Source: Dolomedes plantarius | Lineage: Eukaryota > Arthropoda > Arachnida > Araneae > Dolomedidae | Assembly (NCBI GenBank): GCA_907164885.2 | Contig: OU015490.1 | Span: 215,207,134-215,271,133, forward strand | DNA length: 64,000 bases | Reading direction: 5' to 3' | Part shown: piece by piece, positions 46,360 through 59,230 of the stretch | Position numbering within the stretch: the first letter of the stretch is position 1 | How the letters are laid out: each line of letters starts with the position of its first letter | The notes under the pieces: model-generated | The model's input: only the letters and a program-made list of their open reading frames with translations | Databases searched by the model: none | What the model was told of the DNA's origin: nothing | Translations under genes and position numbers: made by a program

Positions 46360-47080
46360 TAAAAGGTCTAATCGAAAGTCCGTGACTGTTGGGTGGGTTG
46401 CAGATTCCTATCGTTGAATTTGGGACTGTGACGTCACGCATGTATCATGCGGGTTCTCACGACCTGCGAAGAGCCCTTCCACAGCTGCAGGATTAAAAAC
46501 ACCTCCATGCGTTCCCACTGCATTCTAAAACTCTGTGGGGGTTAAAAGGCTATCATATACTGTTTCACTGCCGAAGTTTAACAATCCTGGTTTCTGTGGG
46601 TTAATCCCTCGTTTTCATCTTTACCATATATTTGGGATCAGCCGCCATTTCCCTCGTAAATATCTACCTTCAGGGTCGTCAGTCAGAACATGCTGATGTT
46701 ATAGAAGCGATATATTCCCATAAAATTGCCACCAGAAGCCAAGATTGCCATCGTGCACGAAATTCCTCGTTTCCCCCTCTGGAAATCCCGCAATTTCTAA
46801 GAACTGGCCGCCACCGACGAAGATTTAAAGCAGGGTACATATGCGGGGCTCTGTTATTTTTTCGGAGAGCCCCTGTAACATTTGGACCAGTTCGGCTGTA
46901 CAGATATCTGCTCCCCGAAAGACTAATTTTGCCGCTATTAAAATCTTTTGCACCAGTCTGGTGATACTGAAACCTGCTCGAACCAACCACTTACTGGTTA
47001 CGTTTTGTGTAAATAAAAGTTTTTCGTTACTTCTGGCCTGCTATTTTAGACAGCTCGGATACCATGCAAGTTGAACACGT
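46360..47080. other. GC-richer unassigned island
   Basis: This stretch is noticeably richer in G and C than its surroundings, with open frames on both strands (46632-46964 plus, 46679-46990 minus), a CGTCACG motif near 46431 and AATAAAAG near 47012. It could be a solo LTR, a promoter or untranslated exon, but I found no LTR ends with target duplication and no protein motif. No function is assigned. Confidence 0.3.
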
Positions 47081-49179
47081 TTCTGTATCAGTATGCCACA
47101 GGACCTTTCCCTTTCCACACCATATGGGGGTACCATTAGTGCAGTTTTTCTTTTTTCCTTCATTATTAGGTCTACAAGTGGCAAGTTTAGATTTCATGAG
47201 TTGCATGTTTATTCTTTATAAAAAATTGTTAATGCAAATGTATCTACTAAATTTCTACACTAATCGTGATAAATTACCACATAAGTGGGAATCTCTCTAT
47301 GAATTCATGAGTTCATATCATCTGTCCATATTGAATTTGAACTGATGTGGTTATAATAAAGAGCATTTCGATTTTTATAAGACTGTGTTTAAAATTATTG
47401 TTGACGAAATTTTATATCTCTCTCGATCTACTATTGCTCAGATAACGATATTTTTCATGTTAATTTTCGGTTTATTCCACACTTTATAACTGCAACCTCG
47501 TCTTCTTGGAATAATTTGTAGACAACCCCAGTTTTCTGTTTTAACTCTACCTTTATAATGAATTTCTCATGAATGCCACTCATGTGTTTTTATTTTCCTA
47601 GTCAACCTTTTTCAGTATTTTCAGCTTTGCTATTTTTGCAGTATTTCTTAACTATCAATATGATTACAGGAAATGTGTAACAAAGTTTTATTTAATAGAA
47701 TTTCTTACTAGATAAAGGTAATTATTCACGAGTGATTTAAATTACTGAAGCTTGAATACAAGTTCGATTAAATTACGTTAAATACTCTTGCGGGTATAGG
47801 TTATATATTACATAGGCTGGAAAAGAAAAATACGTTATTTGATTATATCCTTTTTCTAGACATCCTAATAGACTTTAATGCTAAATTAATAGAACAAAGT
47901 TCTATTGATTTAGCATCGCTTATGACGCTTAAATCGCTTTGACATTTAAACATAATTCAATTAGTGTCTACCTGTGTAGACTTAATTTCTCTGTCATTGC
48001 TTCTGAAGAAAGATTTTAATATATTGTCTAGTTTAGTATATATTTTTACCATGATTTAACGGAGAGACTGCTGCCAATGAGAGGGAAGGCAGTGAACAGA
48101 TTGAATGGAATAAAACTGCGTAGATTAATTGAATGGGTTAGAGTCCACAATGGGTTGTGTATAAATGTCACATGCGGTGTTTTTAAATTTTTTGTTAGCA
48201 ATCATTAAAATATTGGTCAAAGATTGCTAGAGCTTATGTAGGATTCCAAAAACTCTTATAAGATTTTTAAAGTAAAACTAGATATATATTTTTTTTCTTT
48301 TTCTATCCCGGACGCTCTTAATACTAGGAGTAACAGGGAAAAAATCTTTTCTTTTCTTCTTTGTATAAAGTTTTTGGCTTCTTTAACAAGTAAAATTACT
48401 TCTGAGATTTGAAATCAGGTACACAATAATTCGTTTTACTACATAATCTAATAATGTAATGTAAAATGCCAGCAAACAGCAAATGTGTCCGTATTTTGTA
48501 AATTGTGTTGTAATGAAAAACCATCAGGTTTCCGGTAAAAAAAAAAGCTCTTCACCTCATAGAGCTTTTACTTTCTATATTTTAGGTCATTCTTTGGCGA
48601 ACCATCGCTAATGTTCACCAGGATTATTACCTAACAAGAATGGTGTTTCAAGCAATCAATAAAAGCAGTTTTCCAACTTAAGTCATAGCACTACAGGTTT
48701 ATAGTGCAATGACTTAAGTGCATTGAATGGGCAATGTATTTCCACAAAATGAATACTTGCTAAGTTCTGTTGGAAGATTACCGAGGGTGGCCTGGAGCCA
48801 CGAGTGTATGAAAATGCTTTGTTCCTGGGAAATGAGATCACGATAATTTTAGGAGTTATTTGTCTATTTATTAATTTTAACTTAACTTCGAATATGTGTC
48901 ACTGATTAACTTCGACTTTCACTTAAATTATAAATGTTTGAATGCAACTTCATTTAGCTTATAACTGAACCAAATAAAGCATTTGTTTGTGAAACTAAGT
49001 TTATGATTCACAGCGCATAATTCCAAATTTACAATGAACGAAGACAGAGTTAAATTATAGTCTTTAGAAATTATGTGATGTTTTTTCCTGTTTTTATCAC
49101 TTAAAATTCATGGACATGTATACAATTTTGAATAAAATGTCTAATATACACTTTTTTACGTGTTGTCCTTTGTAGGCTA
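47081..49179. other. Unassigned AT-rich DNA with two short hairpins
   Basis: Perfect or near-perfect short hairpins lie at 47878-47916 (18-bp stem, one mismatch) and 48676-48719 (18-bp stem, one mismatch). No gene is recognised. Confidence 0.4.
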
Positions 49180-49503
49180 TTCTCACATGCATCTGTTGTT
49201 GTTTGTGTCCATGGGGCCTGAGTAGAATAAGTCTCCGGTACGGAGTACATATGAAGAGAAAGAAGACAATATACAAACAAAAAATACACAGACATAGATA
49301 GCTTAATTTTACACAGATGATGATCCCTGCGATGACAAATGGTATTTTTGCAGCTTCCATTTCAAGACGGAGTTCCCATTTCAGGCGGAAGACTGAATTT
49401 ACTCCCCCCATAACAACCAAGCCTTATTTCGGAATTGAACCGAGGCCCACGGGGCGTTAGGGCAAGATGCTATGCACTATGCCTATGGGCGGCACACGTA
49501 ACT
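49180..49503 (-). mobile_element. tRNA-derived SINE, family 2, copy 1
   Basis: On the minus strand, a tRNA-like head with box-B GGTTCAATTCC (49431-49441) is followed by a body containing GGGATCATCATCTG and CTTCATATGTACTCCG. The body matches 60136-60450 closely in its last 150 bp. The 3-prime tail is a short ACAAACAACAACA stretch. The open frames on this stretch have no meaning as proteins. Confidence 0.78.
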
Positions 49504-49789
49504 CTAGCTTGGTGAAGAGAATCTCTTGTAGCACGCTTCTCAAGAATTGATGAAAATGAACAAGTGGCTATCAAGGAGAAAATTGTTGCAAATCTCGTTG
49601 GAGATAAACAAAACATGACTTTGCTGTGGGGCAATTTATCTGGTTGGCTAAAAGGTTGGATATTTTTAGTAATACTGCTCTAGTAACGTTTAGTTGTTTT
49701 TAACGTCAATCTAAACAATTTTGTTAGGTTGTGTTGCGACTGCTGTCATATCAGCGCCCATTTAAAACGAAAACGTAGCAAAGTTGGTG

Positions 49790-50110
49790 AATTTGCGCAT
49801 AGCCATTTCAATATTGAAGATGGAACAAAACTAGCAACAATTTTGGCACAATTCGCTTTTTTATTGCAGGGAAGGTAAAAATTCAACTCTAATTGCAAAA
49901 AAAGTCAGTGTAAGTTTTGGGAAGTTGGAATTATGAAGTTGCCTGAAAGATGGCAGAAGGGAGGGAAGTAAAATGGTGAATATGTTTATTCAATTAAGTG
50001 ACTGGTGAAAACCAAAAATGTTTCTTTTTTTTATCCGGAAGAAATTTTTGCCCAACGTAATGCACCATGTTTCAAATGGAGGATGGGGGAAATTCAACAA
50101 AATACTTATG
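49790..50110 (+). pseudogene. Possible mariner-type transposase relic
   Basis: Fragments such as MKLPERWQKGG and NGEYV resemble the LP.RWQKV....G.Y end of mariner transposases. The surrounding frames are broken and no catalytic motif or terminal repeat was found. Weak call. Confidence 0.28.
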
Positions 50111-50572
50111 AACTGGTGATTGGTTGATTAATTGCTAATATTCATGTGCAAGTAAGATGATAGAAATCTTGGTGAAAGTTTTTCCTAACCAAATACTAAA
50201 CAGTTTTAAGAAAAATAAAACCTTTAAAGGACTTATTTTTCCCAAATTCACTGCGTATATTCAGGCATGGTTGTGATAGAATTTGTAATAAAGAGGCTCG
50301 CAGTATTTTAAGTAAATTTTATTTCTTGAATAACATATTACACAAGGAGAAAGCTTACATTTTTTTCCCGAAATAAAGTATTTACATCCTTATATTTAGA
50401 CTTTAGCTTTTTTTTCGATTCTTCAATTAAACTTTCAAAACCTTTTCCATCTTATTAATTAATAATTCTCTTTCATAGTTTTCTTTTAATGTTTCTTTTA
50501 ATGTTTTTGAAAAGGATTTTTTCCTAAAAGTATATTTTACTTTCAAAATTATGAAAAAGCATAGTTTTATGA

Positions 50573-51080
50573 GATTTAATAGGAAATTTGGAATAAGAAT
50601 TTTTAATCACCCAGCCTCCAGTATTTTCTCAAATATACGAGTCAAATATCTCGTATGCAATTCTCTTAGTTTTCACCTAATAAAATATTATTCATTATGG
50701 TATGTAAAAGATTTTCTAGAAATATATTCATATTTTATTCTATTGTTTATCATAAATAACCTTTTGTATATCTTATATGCATTCTAAGTTAAAGTTTATC
50801 ATTATTTTTCAATACTTTAAAACACTTAAAATTTAATAGGAAATTTGGAATATGACTTTTTTTTAAATCATCCAACCTCATATATTTATCATATAAAAAT
50901 ATATGTAGTTGTTTTAGTTTTCTTGTAATAAGACATCATTTATTCTTGTAAATATAAGATTTTCCCTATATAGCTTTATATTTCATTTTATTGTTTATTT
51001 TAAATAACCGTTAATTCATTTTATATATAGTTAAAGTTAAATATTATCAATATTTTTTTTATGCTTCAAAACGCTTTTAA
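50573..51080 (+). repeat. Tandem duplication, two units of about 260 bp
   Basis: TTTAATAGGAAATTTGGAAT, AATCA-CCA-CCTC, GTTTTAGTTTTC-like, AATATAAGATTTTC and ATTGTTTAT..TAAATAACC recur in order from 50573 and from about 50833. Confidence 0.82.
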
Positions 51081-52302
51081 CAAAATGATGATGTTGCATC
51101 TTTTACATAAATAAGATTTTGAAATACCTTATACTAAAATATTTTACATCTAAAATTACTAAATGAAAACATGAAAAGTATTATTCGCTTCAATAAAACG
51201 GCCTCAATTGTTATATATCAAATAAATATATATCTATAGTTTTCAACTCAAGATTTCTCTTTGTTTTACTCAAAGAAACTCTTTGAAGAATAGGAAGATG
51301 GAGAATATTTAATGGGGAGGGTGGTGATCTGCAGTGTCTAAAATGATGTATAATTTTGTAATCACTATTTTCAGGGTAGTCTGTCATATTTTCTTTTAAA
51401 CAATTATAAGTTTCTGTAACGTACTTTTGTGCATTACTGAAATGACAACAAAAAGCATCTATAGAATAATTATTTATATCTAATCAAATTTTGGATTTCA
51501 AGATTGAGAATTATAAATGAATATAAAATTTGTTAATGAATTTCCAATGTTGAATAAAGAATGGAAATCTCAGCTTATTTTTCGAAAGACATACACTAAT
51601 AATAGTAATCCGTTTAGTCTTTATACGGTTTACTGATGAATAGTGTAGGACTTCAATATTTAAAGTTTGTTGTTATTTTGTAAAATATGACTTCATTCCA
51701 GTTACCGGATATTTATATCCGGCAAATTACTTATCATTGCACTGCTGTAGTGTTAACAGGTTTGATAACAGGGTGCCGAATTTAATTTCGAGTTTGTTTA
51801 CCGATTTTAAGGAAAAATGGAAAATTATGAGAGTGAATGATTTAAAAAGTTATCTTCCTTGAAAACTGCCAACAGTTTCATTAAATTATTACGTGGGGGA
51901 AGTTGTTTTTAATAAAGGTTCATATAATATGCTGTAAAAGTTTGCAAAACACATAGATACCTATATAAGCTTTTTTTTTAAATTTTTATTTAATCTTCTT
52001 TCGTTTTAGTATATTTTCATATACTAAAACAACTTTTTTTCGATTTAATATATTTTCATATCAGCCGCAGCATTGGGAAAAAAATTATTTTCATATTAGT
52101 ATTTCAGTTGAAATTTTATTGCCAATTTCAGTGAAAAGGAACGTTATCATTATTTTGCGATATATGCATTTTTCTGATAAAAATTTGAAGCTAAGACATT
52201 TATCAAGGAAAATCTGAAGGTTAGTTCCTGAAATAAGTATACTCAGAAACAAGAAAAAGGAAAAACTTTTCGATAGCTCATGGATTAAAGATTTGTTATG
52301 AA
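51081..52302. other. Unassigned AT-rich DNA
   Basis: I see no assignable feature. Confidence 0.4.
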
Positions 52303-52677
52303 TTGCAGAATAACATTATTCAGCAATGCATTTGCTACTTAATTTTTTTAGTAATTTTTCTGACTGTCTATGGGCCCCGGGTTGCCCAAATTGGTCTGCA
52401 TATCTGTACTGTCCTTCCGGTGCCCATGCTATATAAATTGGCGAACAGGATAGATCAACCTTTCGCTGAGTTTCCAGGATTTGCTACGCAGCGACTGGAC
52501 TTCATGTTCGTTCAGGGGTTATACGCGAAAGCGGTGAGAGCCAGAAGTTTGCCCAATTACCAACTGTCTTCTTTTGTTCTTCCCAGTGGTTGCCAGAAGT
52601 TTGAAAAAAAATTGAAGGCAAAAATAATATTATCATGTCATGGAAATAATATTAGAGACCTTAAATCTTCTACATAG
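52303..52677 (+). other. Open frame over a GC-richer patch, unrecognised
   Basis: A 124-codon open frame crosses a locally GC-richer stretch (52370-52590) with a TATATAAA at about 52430. The encoded sequence shows a hydrophobic start (CYLIFLVIFLTVYG) but no known motif, and no ATG opens the frame. Probably not a gene; it could be a fragment of an unrecognised element. Confidence 0.2.
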
Positions 52678-52679
52678 AA

Positions 52680-53592
52680 AGCACTTCCAAACTGTTATGC
52701 TGTGTCACAGGGGAATATTACACATTTAACAAAGTATTGCTTTGTATAAAATTTAGATTTATTCAAAAGGTAGAAATTGTAGAAAATATCTATGTACAAA
52801 ATTTATTCTAGCATAAGTATGGCCATACTACTTACATGCATTCATAACTTTCTCGAAAGAAACTAAAAGGTCAATATTCCAACTGTTTAATTATGACGAA
52901 CCAATATTAAAAGTTTCTTCCGAACTGTTCAAATATATCCTTGTGATCTAAAACGCCTTTCATCCCCTTAGTACAATCTGCATGCAGAAAGTCCCATTTC
53001 CCTCATTTGTTCCTAGCGTTTCTGTGTTTACAGAAGCATGCGATGAAAAATAGAGGACTTTAATCCTCAAAATGGTGCAAAATAACTCTCCAATTGCAGA
53101 AAGTGATTTCAGTCTCTTCATTAGAAAATTATCATTATTTCCTCGAAATTGTAGTCTGAAAGAGAAAGAGGAAGAAAGAAAGACTTTTAAAGTTCTATAC
53201 CGAATGGAGACTTTATTTACATGGTTCACCAGATCAAAAGCATTTTCTAGTGTTAACGGAAAGCAAATTAAAAATCTAAAGCCGTAAAGGAAAGCCGGGT
53301 AATCTTTCACGTCGCGGCATTTAAGGGGAGAACATTAGAAAGTCTAGAGCGTTCGAATAAAATCCGGTGTAGTCCTAAATCTCGGAGACAACTTTTCCTC
53401 GGAGTTCTTTAGGTGTCATTTGGGTGTGTTTCTGAAAGCGATTATTTAAGTTTTATCACTTATCACGACTCGAAGATAAATAGTTCACCAGTCAAAGAAG
53501 AGAAATAGCAGTATTTTACTTCAAACTCAAAGAAAATTTGAGCTATTTTTAGAAGTGTATCTAAAAGTTAAAAAGAAATTTAACTGACTCTA
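52680..53592. other. Unassigned DNA
   Basis: Short opposing open frames (52960-53310) carry no recognisable motif. Confidence 0.4.
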
Positions 53593-53803
53593 AAGAATTT
53601 TTATTATTTGCCTGATTATTATTGTTTTTTTAGTTGAATAAAAATACTGTAATATGAGGGGAAACTGAAACAATATAAAAATTTAATTGTTGAATAATAA
53701 TTTTTTTTTCTCTAATTATTATTTTTTTGTAGTTGAATCAAAAGGCTAACAAGTAGGAAACCCAAAACAACAATACGAAAATTTAACTGTTGAATAATAA
53801 TGG
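53593..53803 (+). repeat. Tandem duplication, two units of about 105 bp
   Basis: TTATTATT...TTTAGTTGAAT, GAAAC..AAACAA and AAAATTTAA-TGTTGAATAATAAT recur in both units. Confidence 0.8.
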
Positions 53804-53900
53804 AGCATATGTTTAATTATTAACAGTATGGAAGTATTTAAACTATGCTTTAGCTTTTATTTAATTAATCTTTGTAAAGTTATAAATTCACTTGTATTTA

Positions 53901-53902
<2 letters not shown>

Positions 53903-53987
<85 letters not shown>
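53903..53987. repeat. (TA)n array
   Basis: Pure TA repeats run to the first base of the next element; TA resumes after it (55302-55328). Confidence 0.95.
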
Positions 53988-53990
<3 letters not shown>

Positions 53991-55301
53991 TGTGTAACAA
54001 AATTATAAGACCACCCAAAATATCACTCATTTTAATATTACACTGCATAAAATGAATAATTTTAAAATTTGAAGCAAATGAAAAAAGTTATATTTTCTCA
54101 AATAAATCGCTTAAAGGAAAAAAAATTGAGTTAATTTCACACAGCAAAAGATTTTTTGAAATCTCGGTGTACATAAATATAAGACCACTTATTTTTTTAT
54201 TTAAAATCATTTGCGTTTTTAAATCTATTTTATTTTTTCTTTCAAAATTGTAGATAAACTGTAACTTTACATCACAAAAGTCCAAACGATAATATTGTAA
54301 AAGAAATAGAATTTAATTTATTTGTTTGTATGAGAAATTCACAATGCCGCGTGGAAGAGAATTATCTGAATTAGAAGTTCGAAAAATTTGGTTTTATAAG
54401 GGGTCTGGAAAATCGGAACGTGAAATAAGTAAGATACTTAAACTTTCTAAAACAGCTATTCATAACGATTTAAGTAAAATAGATTTTCATGGAAAATATA
54501 AAAGATCTGGCAGAAAGAGTAAATTATCAGCTCGCGATAATAGACGAATTTTCAAGCTTACAATGAAACAGAACTTGTCTACTCGTAAAATAACATAGCA
54601 GACAAGTAAAACTATTTCACATATGACAGTCTGGCGCACTTTAAGATCAAATTCAAATGTTGCTCTTCGGAAATTAAGAAGAAAACCAAGACTGTTAAAG
54701 CATCATAAAAAAGGAAGGCTGAAGTGGGTAAAGGAAGTCATGACCTGGGATTCTGTTTGGAAAAATATTATTTTTTCCAACGACAAATATTTAATTTGGA
54801 TGGCCTGGACGGTAATATTAACTAAGGTCTTAAACTGGCCAAGCCTTAGTCCAGACCTGAATCCCACCGAAAACTTGTGGGGCCATTTGGCTCGTCAAAT
54901 GTATGCAAATAACCGTCAGTATGATTCTGTGTATGAATTGGAACTAGCTATCATGGATGAATGGGACTAAATTCCCAAATATTTGCTCGAAAACCTAATT
55001 AATTCAATGAAAAATCGAGTATGTGAAGTTATTTAGAAAAATGGTGGATCAACATCATATTAGTTTTATTAAAAATATTTGTTTTAACTAGTGGTCTTAT
55101 AATTTTGTTACAGATATTTGATTGGAAAAATTTGAAATTGTTGATAAAATAATTAGTATATTTAAATATCTCTTAAAAATAATATACATGTATTTTATAT
55201 TTCATTTATTAACATCAACCTAATTTAATTTTTAAAAAAATATACTATTTATAGTAAAAATCACAAAATCCACAGTGGTCTTATAATTTTGTTACACACT
55301 G
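53988..55301 (+). mobile_element. Tc3-like element with doubled terminal repeats, internally deleted
   Basis: The 1314-bp element begins CAGTGTGTAACAAAATTATA and ends with its inverted copy. A second set of related repeats lies inside: ATATAAGACCACTT at about 54177-54190 and GTGGTCTTATAATTTTGTTA at 55091-55110. The outer-inner spacing of roughly 180-190 bp at each end resembles the IR/DR termini of Sleeping Beauty-type elements. TA flanks both ends inside a TA array. The transposase gene has lost its middle. Confidence 0.88.
54344..55063 (+). pseudogene. Tc3-like transposase, catalytic centre deleted
   Basis: The ATG at 54344 opens MPRGRELSELEVRKIW, a helix-turn-helix start (SEREISKILKLSKTAIHNDL). 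A TAG at 54596-54598 interrupts it. The frame resumes with HMTVWRTLRSN, KHHKKGRLKWVKEV and IIFSNDK, where the family has SDEK. A frameshifted FNLDG-like stretch (NLDGLDG) follows, then an abrupt jump to NWPSLSPDLNPTENLWG. The segment carrying the second catalytic Asp is absent, and two more stops lie before the terminal GGSTSY. Usual length is about 340 residues; here about 240 codons remain. Inactive. Confidence 0.85.
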
Positions 55302-55372
55302 TATATATATATATATATATATATATATCCATTTGGATTTTCCTTATTTTCATTGTTCTTATTGCTTACATA

Positions 55373-56015
55373 CACCATACTGAGTATCTCCCATTATAGG
55401 TGTAAGACAGATCCGTGGATGGTAAGCTAGAGATTTGAAACTTCTCACCTCTAGACAAAGGTTTTTCCAACAGATCCATTCTGATTAATGCTATGAATTG
55501 TTGTTTTCGATCAACTTTCTTCAAAATGAATACGTTTATTTGTAAAAAATTAATCAAAAAAAAAGTGTATTGTTTCTTCTGGTACAGTTGTTTCTTTAGA
55601 CAATGAAAGAATGTTTAGAGTCTTTCAAAGTTGTTAAAAACAAATAAATAAGATTAATGCTGAACTTCCAGAGGTAATTTCCTTGTATTTATCATCTATA
55701 CCAAACTGAGTATTTCAAATCATGGGTGAAAGTCGTTGGTTGATATGTAAATGGGTGATTACTACCTTCTCAACTGAATTCAACTGGTCCATCCTGATGT
55801 TGCTAGGAAGTTTTAATTCAACTGAACTTTCCTTGCAATAAATACATTCATTTGTAAAAAAAAAATACCATTTAAAAGAAAGTTTTTTTATTATTCTGGT
55901 ACAGTTTCTTGTTTGACATTAAAATGATGTTTAGTCTTTATGAAGTTATTCATACAAGAAAAAAAATAAAAACATGAGCGGTGAACTACCAGAGATAATT
56001 TCCTTAAGGAAACTC
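55373..56015 (+). repeat. Tandem duplication, two units of about 323 bp
   Basis: From 55373 and 55696 both units run through ACTGAGTAT, CCATTCTGAT/CCATCCTGAT, TTTATTTGTAAAAAA, TTCTGGTACAGTT, ATGTTTAGAGTCTTT/ATGTTTAGTCTTTAT and CCAGAGGTAATTTCCTT/CCAGAGATAATTTCCTT. Confidence 0.88.
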
Positions 56016-56670
56016 TTATTTAATAAGTAGATTTATAAAAGAAAAAAATTGCATTAAATGCCGAAGTGTAGGAAAGTACTATTATTTCCATGCTTAGAGG
56101 CTTGCAAAAAATAATTCCATAATAGCACTTCTTTGTAATTTACTATTCAAGTGGAAAAAAACATCGCATGAAAGGAAACATCAGCAAGGTATTCAGATGG
56201 GTTCATTATTGATAAAACTGCCAAGAATCGTTATCTTTAAGAGAGATGAGATAGAAGATTTAATGAGTCTTTAATGATCAGTGTTCGCTTATGACGTGTT
56301 TATTCTATGCTAAAATGCTTCATATCATGTTATTAGATGTCTTTCTTCCCCGGAGGCATTACGACAGAAATAATTTCCGAAAATTCTAATATTAGGTAAA
56401 CAGAAGACAAAGGAAAATAACTATTCATTTAAGTAAAAAGGATCAAGTTTAATTTCTTACACGTGTAAGTTCGATTTTATTTTTTCGCTTATACTGTAGT
56501 TGTAATAACTTTAAATGAGTGCATAGTGTGATAATTTCAATGATTAAAAGACACAAAAGTGGAAGAAAAATACAAAGGGATTTTTTTTTGTATAAAAGAC
56601 TTTTCCTTTTCAATTTATTTTATTTTTTAAATCAATAGTTATAGTTATGATTAACTTAAATAATTGAAGT
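56016..56670. other. Unassigned AT-rich DNA
   Basis: I see no assignable feature. Confidence 0.4.
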
Positions 56671-57060
56671 ATTATATCACTTGATTATTATTAATTTCAG
56701 AAATATAAATTTAATCAGTTTATATGATATAATTAAATAATAATTTCATTGCTATAAATTTTTATGGTCAAATAAATTCTAATTTTTTACTTTATATTTT
56801 ATTCCATATAAATAAGAAGAAATAATGAATGAATATTTTGAATCAGTATCCCAGCTGCAAAAACTATCTACACCAATGTATATTTAAATAATCTACACAT
56901 TAATCCACTTGATACTTATTAATTTCACAAATACTATTTCATTGAGTTTATCTGTAGTAAGTAAACAAAAATTACAGAAGTTCTTCACAATTTTAAAGAA
57001 AAACTAATCCATTATTATTTCCATTTACTTACTATATTCCATATAGATGTTTAGAAATGG
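56671..57060 (+). repeat. Tandem duplication, period about 228 bp
   Basis: CACTTGAT-TTATTAATTTCA, TTATATTTTATTCCATATA/CTATATTCCATATAGA and neighbouring words recur in order. More diverged than the other duplications. Confidence 0.6.
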
Positions 57061-58780
57061 TAAATTAATAATATTGGACAAGTTATAAGCTTCTAAATCT
57101 ACTGTCTAAAATATATACAATAAAAATTAAATTCGTTGTTGCTTAACTTTGGCAGTGATAAAAAATTTTGCTTATACCAAGTTTTATTAATATATTCATA
57201 TTATAAATATGATGATTTATCAAGAAATGTGTTATTTTAATTAATTTCGAAAGAACAATCATTTTGCATTGCTGAAACAAAGTAGCAGGATCTTTGATAT
57301 TTATATACACAATGATATGAAAAGCATCCGGAGATACTGAGGTTTGTGAAAAAAGTTTTCTCAATCTTTTATCAGATACGTAGCCCACATTTTGAATTTT
57401 ATAAAAGCGACAATACAACGACGAGCTGCATTAACAAATTTACAAAATATCGGATTGGAGTGGTTATGCTGTCGGGTTGAGCATTTGCTACCAAGACATA
57501 AGATCTAAAACATTGTTAAACTCTCATTTCCTTTTCCCAAGTTCATAGTAGGCATTCTGAATATCGAAGAAGGTTAATAATGACTTATTTTCTCAAAACT
57601 GGTCAACCACAGGCAAATAGGCAAAGAGTTCACCATTTTTGAAAGAACTGTATCATTTCAATACAGAGGCTTCGTTTTTGATTGATTCTTGTTGAGCAAA
57701 AGACTAATAAATACGTTTTTGCTTTAAATAATTAACAATAGGGTGAATATTTGTTATTTTTAGTGGTTCTGATTAGTATGACAGTGAATATGAACATAAC
57801 TTTTATTTAAAAAATATATGAATTTATAAGAATATGGAGGTAGGAAAATATTCTTTCCACCGTCGATTTGGGGACTAATATATTACTCTAATAAATTATT
57901 ACTCTTCATTAATCCTTAGATTTTTGAGGTACAATTAAAGTAAAAAGACCAATACAACACAAATTACTACATTTACAGTTGAAAAATAATAATTTTCAGG
58001 TCAAATGCTATACAGAAGCAACGTCTTTCGAGGCATAATTTGTTGTGTAGGGCTATTTGAATATTTCATGGATACAGCAAAAACAAATATGGACGGCAGT
58101 ACGCTATTAAAGCGGGAACTATTTTATTCTTCAGTGTTTCAGCTGTTGCTGAAAATATCGTTGAGAATTACACTTTCCGTGAATATATGTGAGAAGATAT
58201 TAGGCGGGAAGTCGACTTTCCATGGCCCATGAAAGTGATAAGCGAGAACCTAATAAACTTATAAGCTTAACTAACAATCAGATAAATATTTTTGACTGGG
58301 TCATCCTCAATTCAAAATTTTGCTTTTGGGTCAAAGTGAGTAGCCTTTTTCAGAGCTAATAAAACAGACAATACATAGTTTTTTATTGGGATGATTATAC
58401 TAATGCTTCATTGACATCTTTGGTATTATTATTTGTGGAAAAAAATATACACTCCAAAATTATGTAAAAATTCCATCTACTTTATAAAAGGGTCATTTTT
58501 ACATAAAACTGATTTTTCATGGCAATGGGACCTCTATTTTAGATAGTTATTGAATTTTACAATATTTTCTTTTAGGCAACTTTTAAACCCTTAAGGGAAC
58601 TCATCTTCTTTCCTTTATACTTGTTAAATGACATTTGATTTACAATTGGTAAATAACAATAAAATAACATGTGAAAATGTAAACTAAACATTTAAAATGC
58701 TCTAAAAACTGAAGATTTGAATTAAACTACAAAATGCATTTATGAAATCTAAAGGAAATATTGCAATTGCCAGAGTAATA
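57061..58780. other. Unassigned AT-rich DNA
   Basis: Two short open frames (57143-57418 minus, 58005-58232 plus) show no motif. No element ends were found. Confidence 0.4.
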
Positions 58781-58784
58781 CAGG

Positions 58785-59230
58785 GTGTAGCAGATGTCAG
58801 TCGTAAATGAGGGTAGAGCAGCGCGGGAGGTGGCAACATTTCGGGCAGATTTTCTAGTTGTCAGTATACACCATGAGTTAGTCCAGTAAACATCGATGTT
58901 TCGTTATCGAGGGGTTCCTTGAAAGAACGATTCTGTACCCACGAAACAGAGCACCCGCTTTGGGCTTTATGCAACTGATATCGTTACTGAACCCAAAACA
59001 ATTCTGCGGAGGGTTCCAAACGTGAAATTATGTTGGTTTGAATAACTAAGTTAGTCGTCCTCGGAACGTTAGAACATCTGGAAATGTGCAAGAAGTCTAG
59101 GAGTCCAGGAGTGACGCGATTACCGCCAGTCTTCATATAGACGAGTTATAGAGTGATGGAAAACTTTAGACATAGGATTCGGCAGTGCTTCGCAAATAAC
59201 GGGTGCTAGTGGTGTTATTTTCAAAACCTA
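58785..59230 (+). pseudogene. Relic of a DUF4817-type transposon protein
   Basis: Across broken frames the plus strand gives KHRCFVIEGFLERT, then LNPKQFCGGF, then RPRNVRTSGNVQEV. This order matches the N-terminal helix-turn-helix protein that arthropod genomes carry in many copies (H-RVFVVE-F, N...I..W...F, GRPRTVRTPENVE-V). Several stops interrupt it. The leading CAGGGTGTAGCAGATGTCAG at about 58781 could be the element terminus. Confidence 0.5.

Noticed and set aside
46632..46990. Overlapping open frames on both strands as a host exon
   Set aside because: Opposing frames of similar length in a GC-richer block are expected by chance, and no splice or protein motif supports either.
52303..52677. 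Secreted or membrane protein from the hydrophobic start
   Set aside because: No ATG in a sensible position, no domain and no supporting context.
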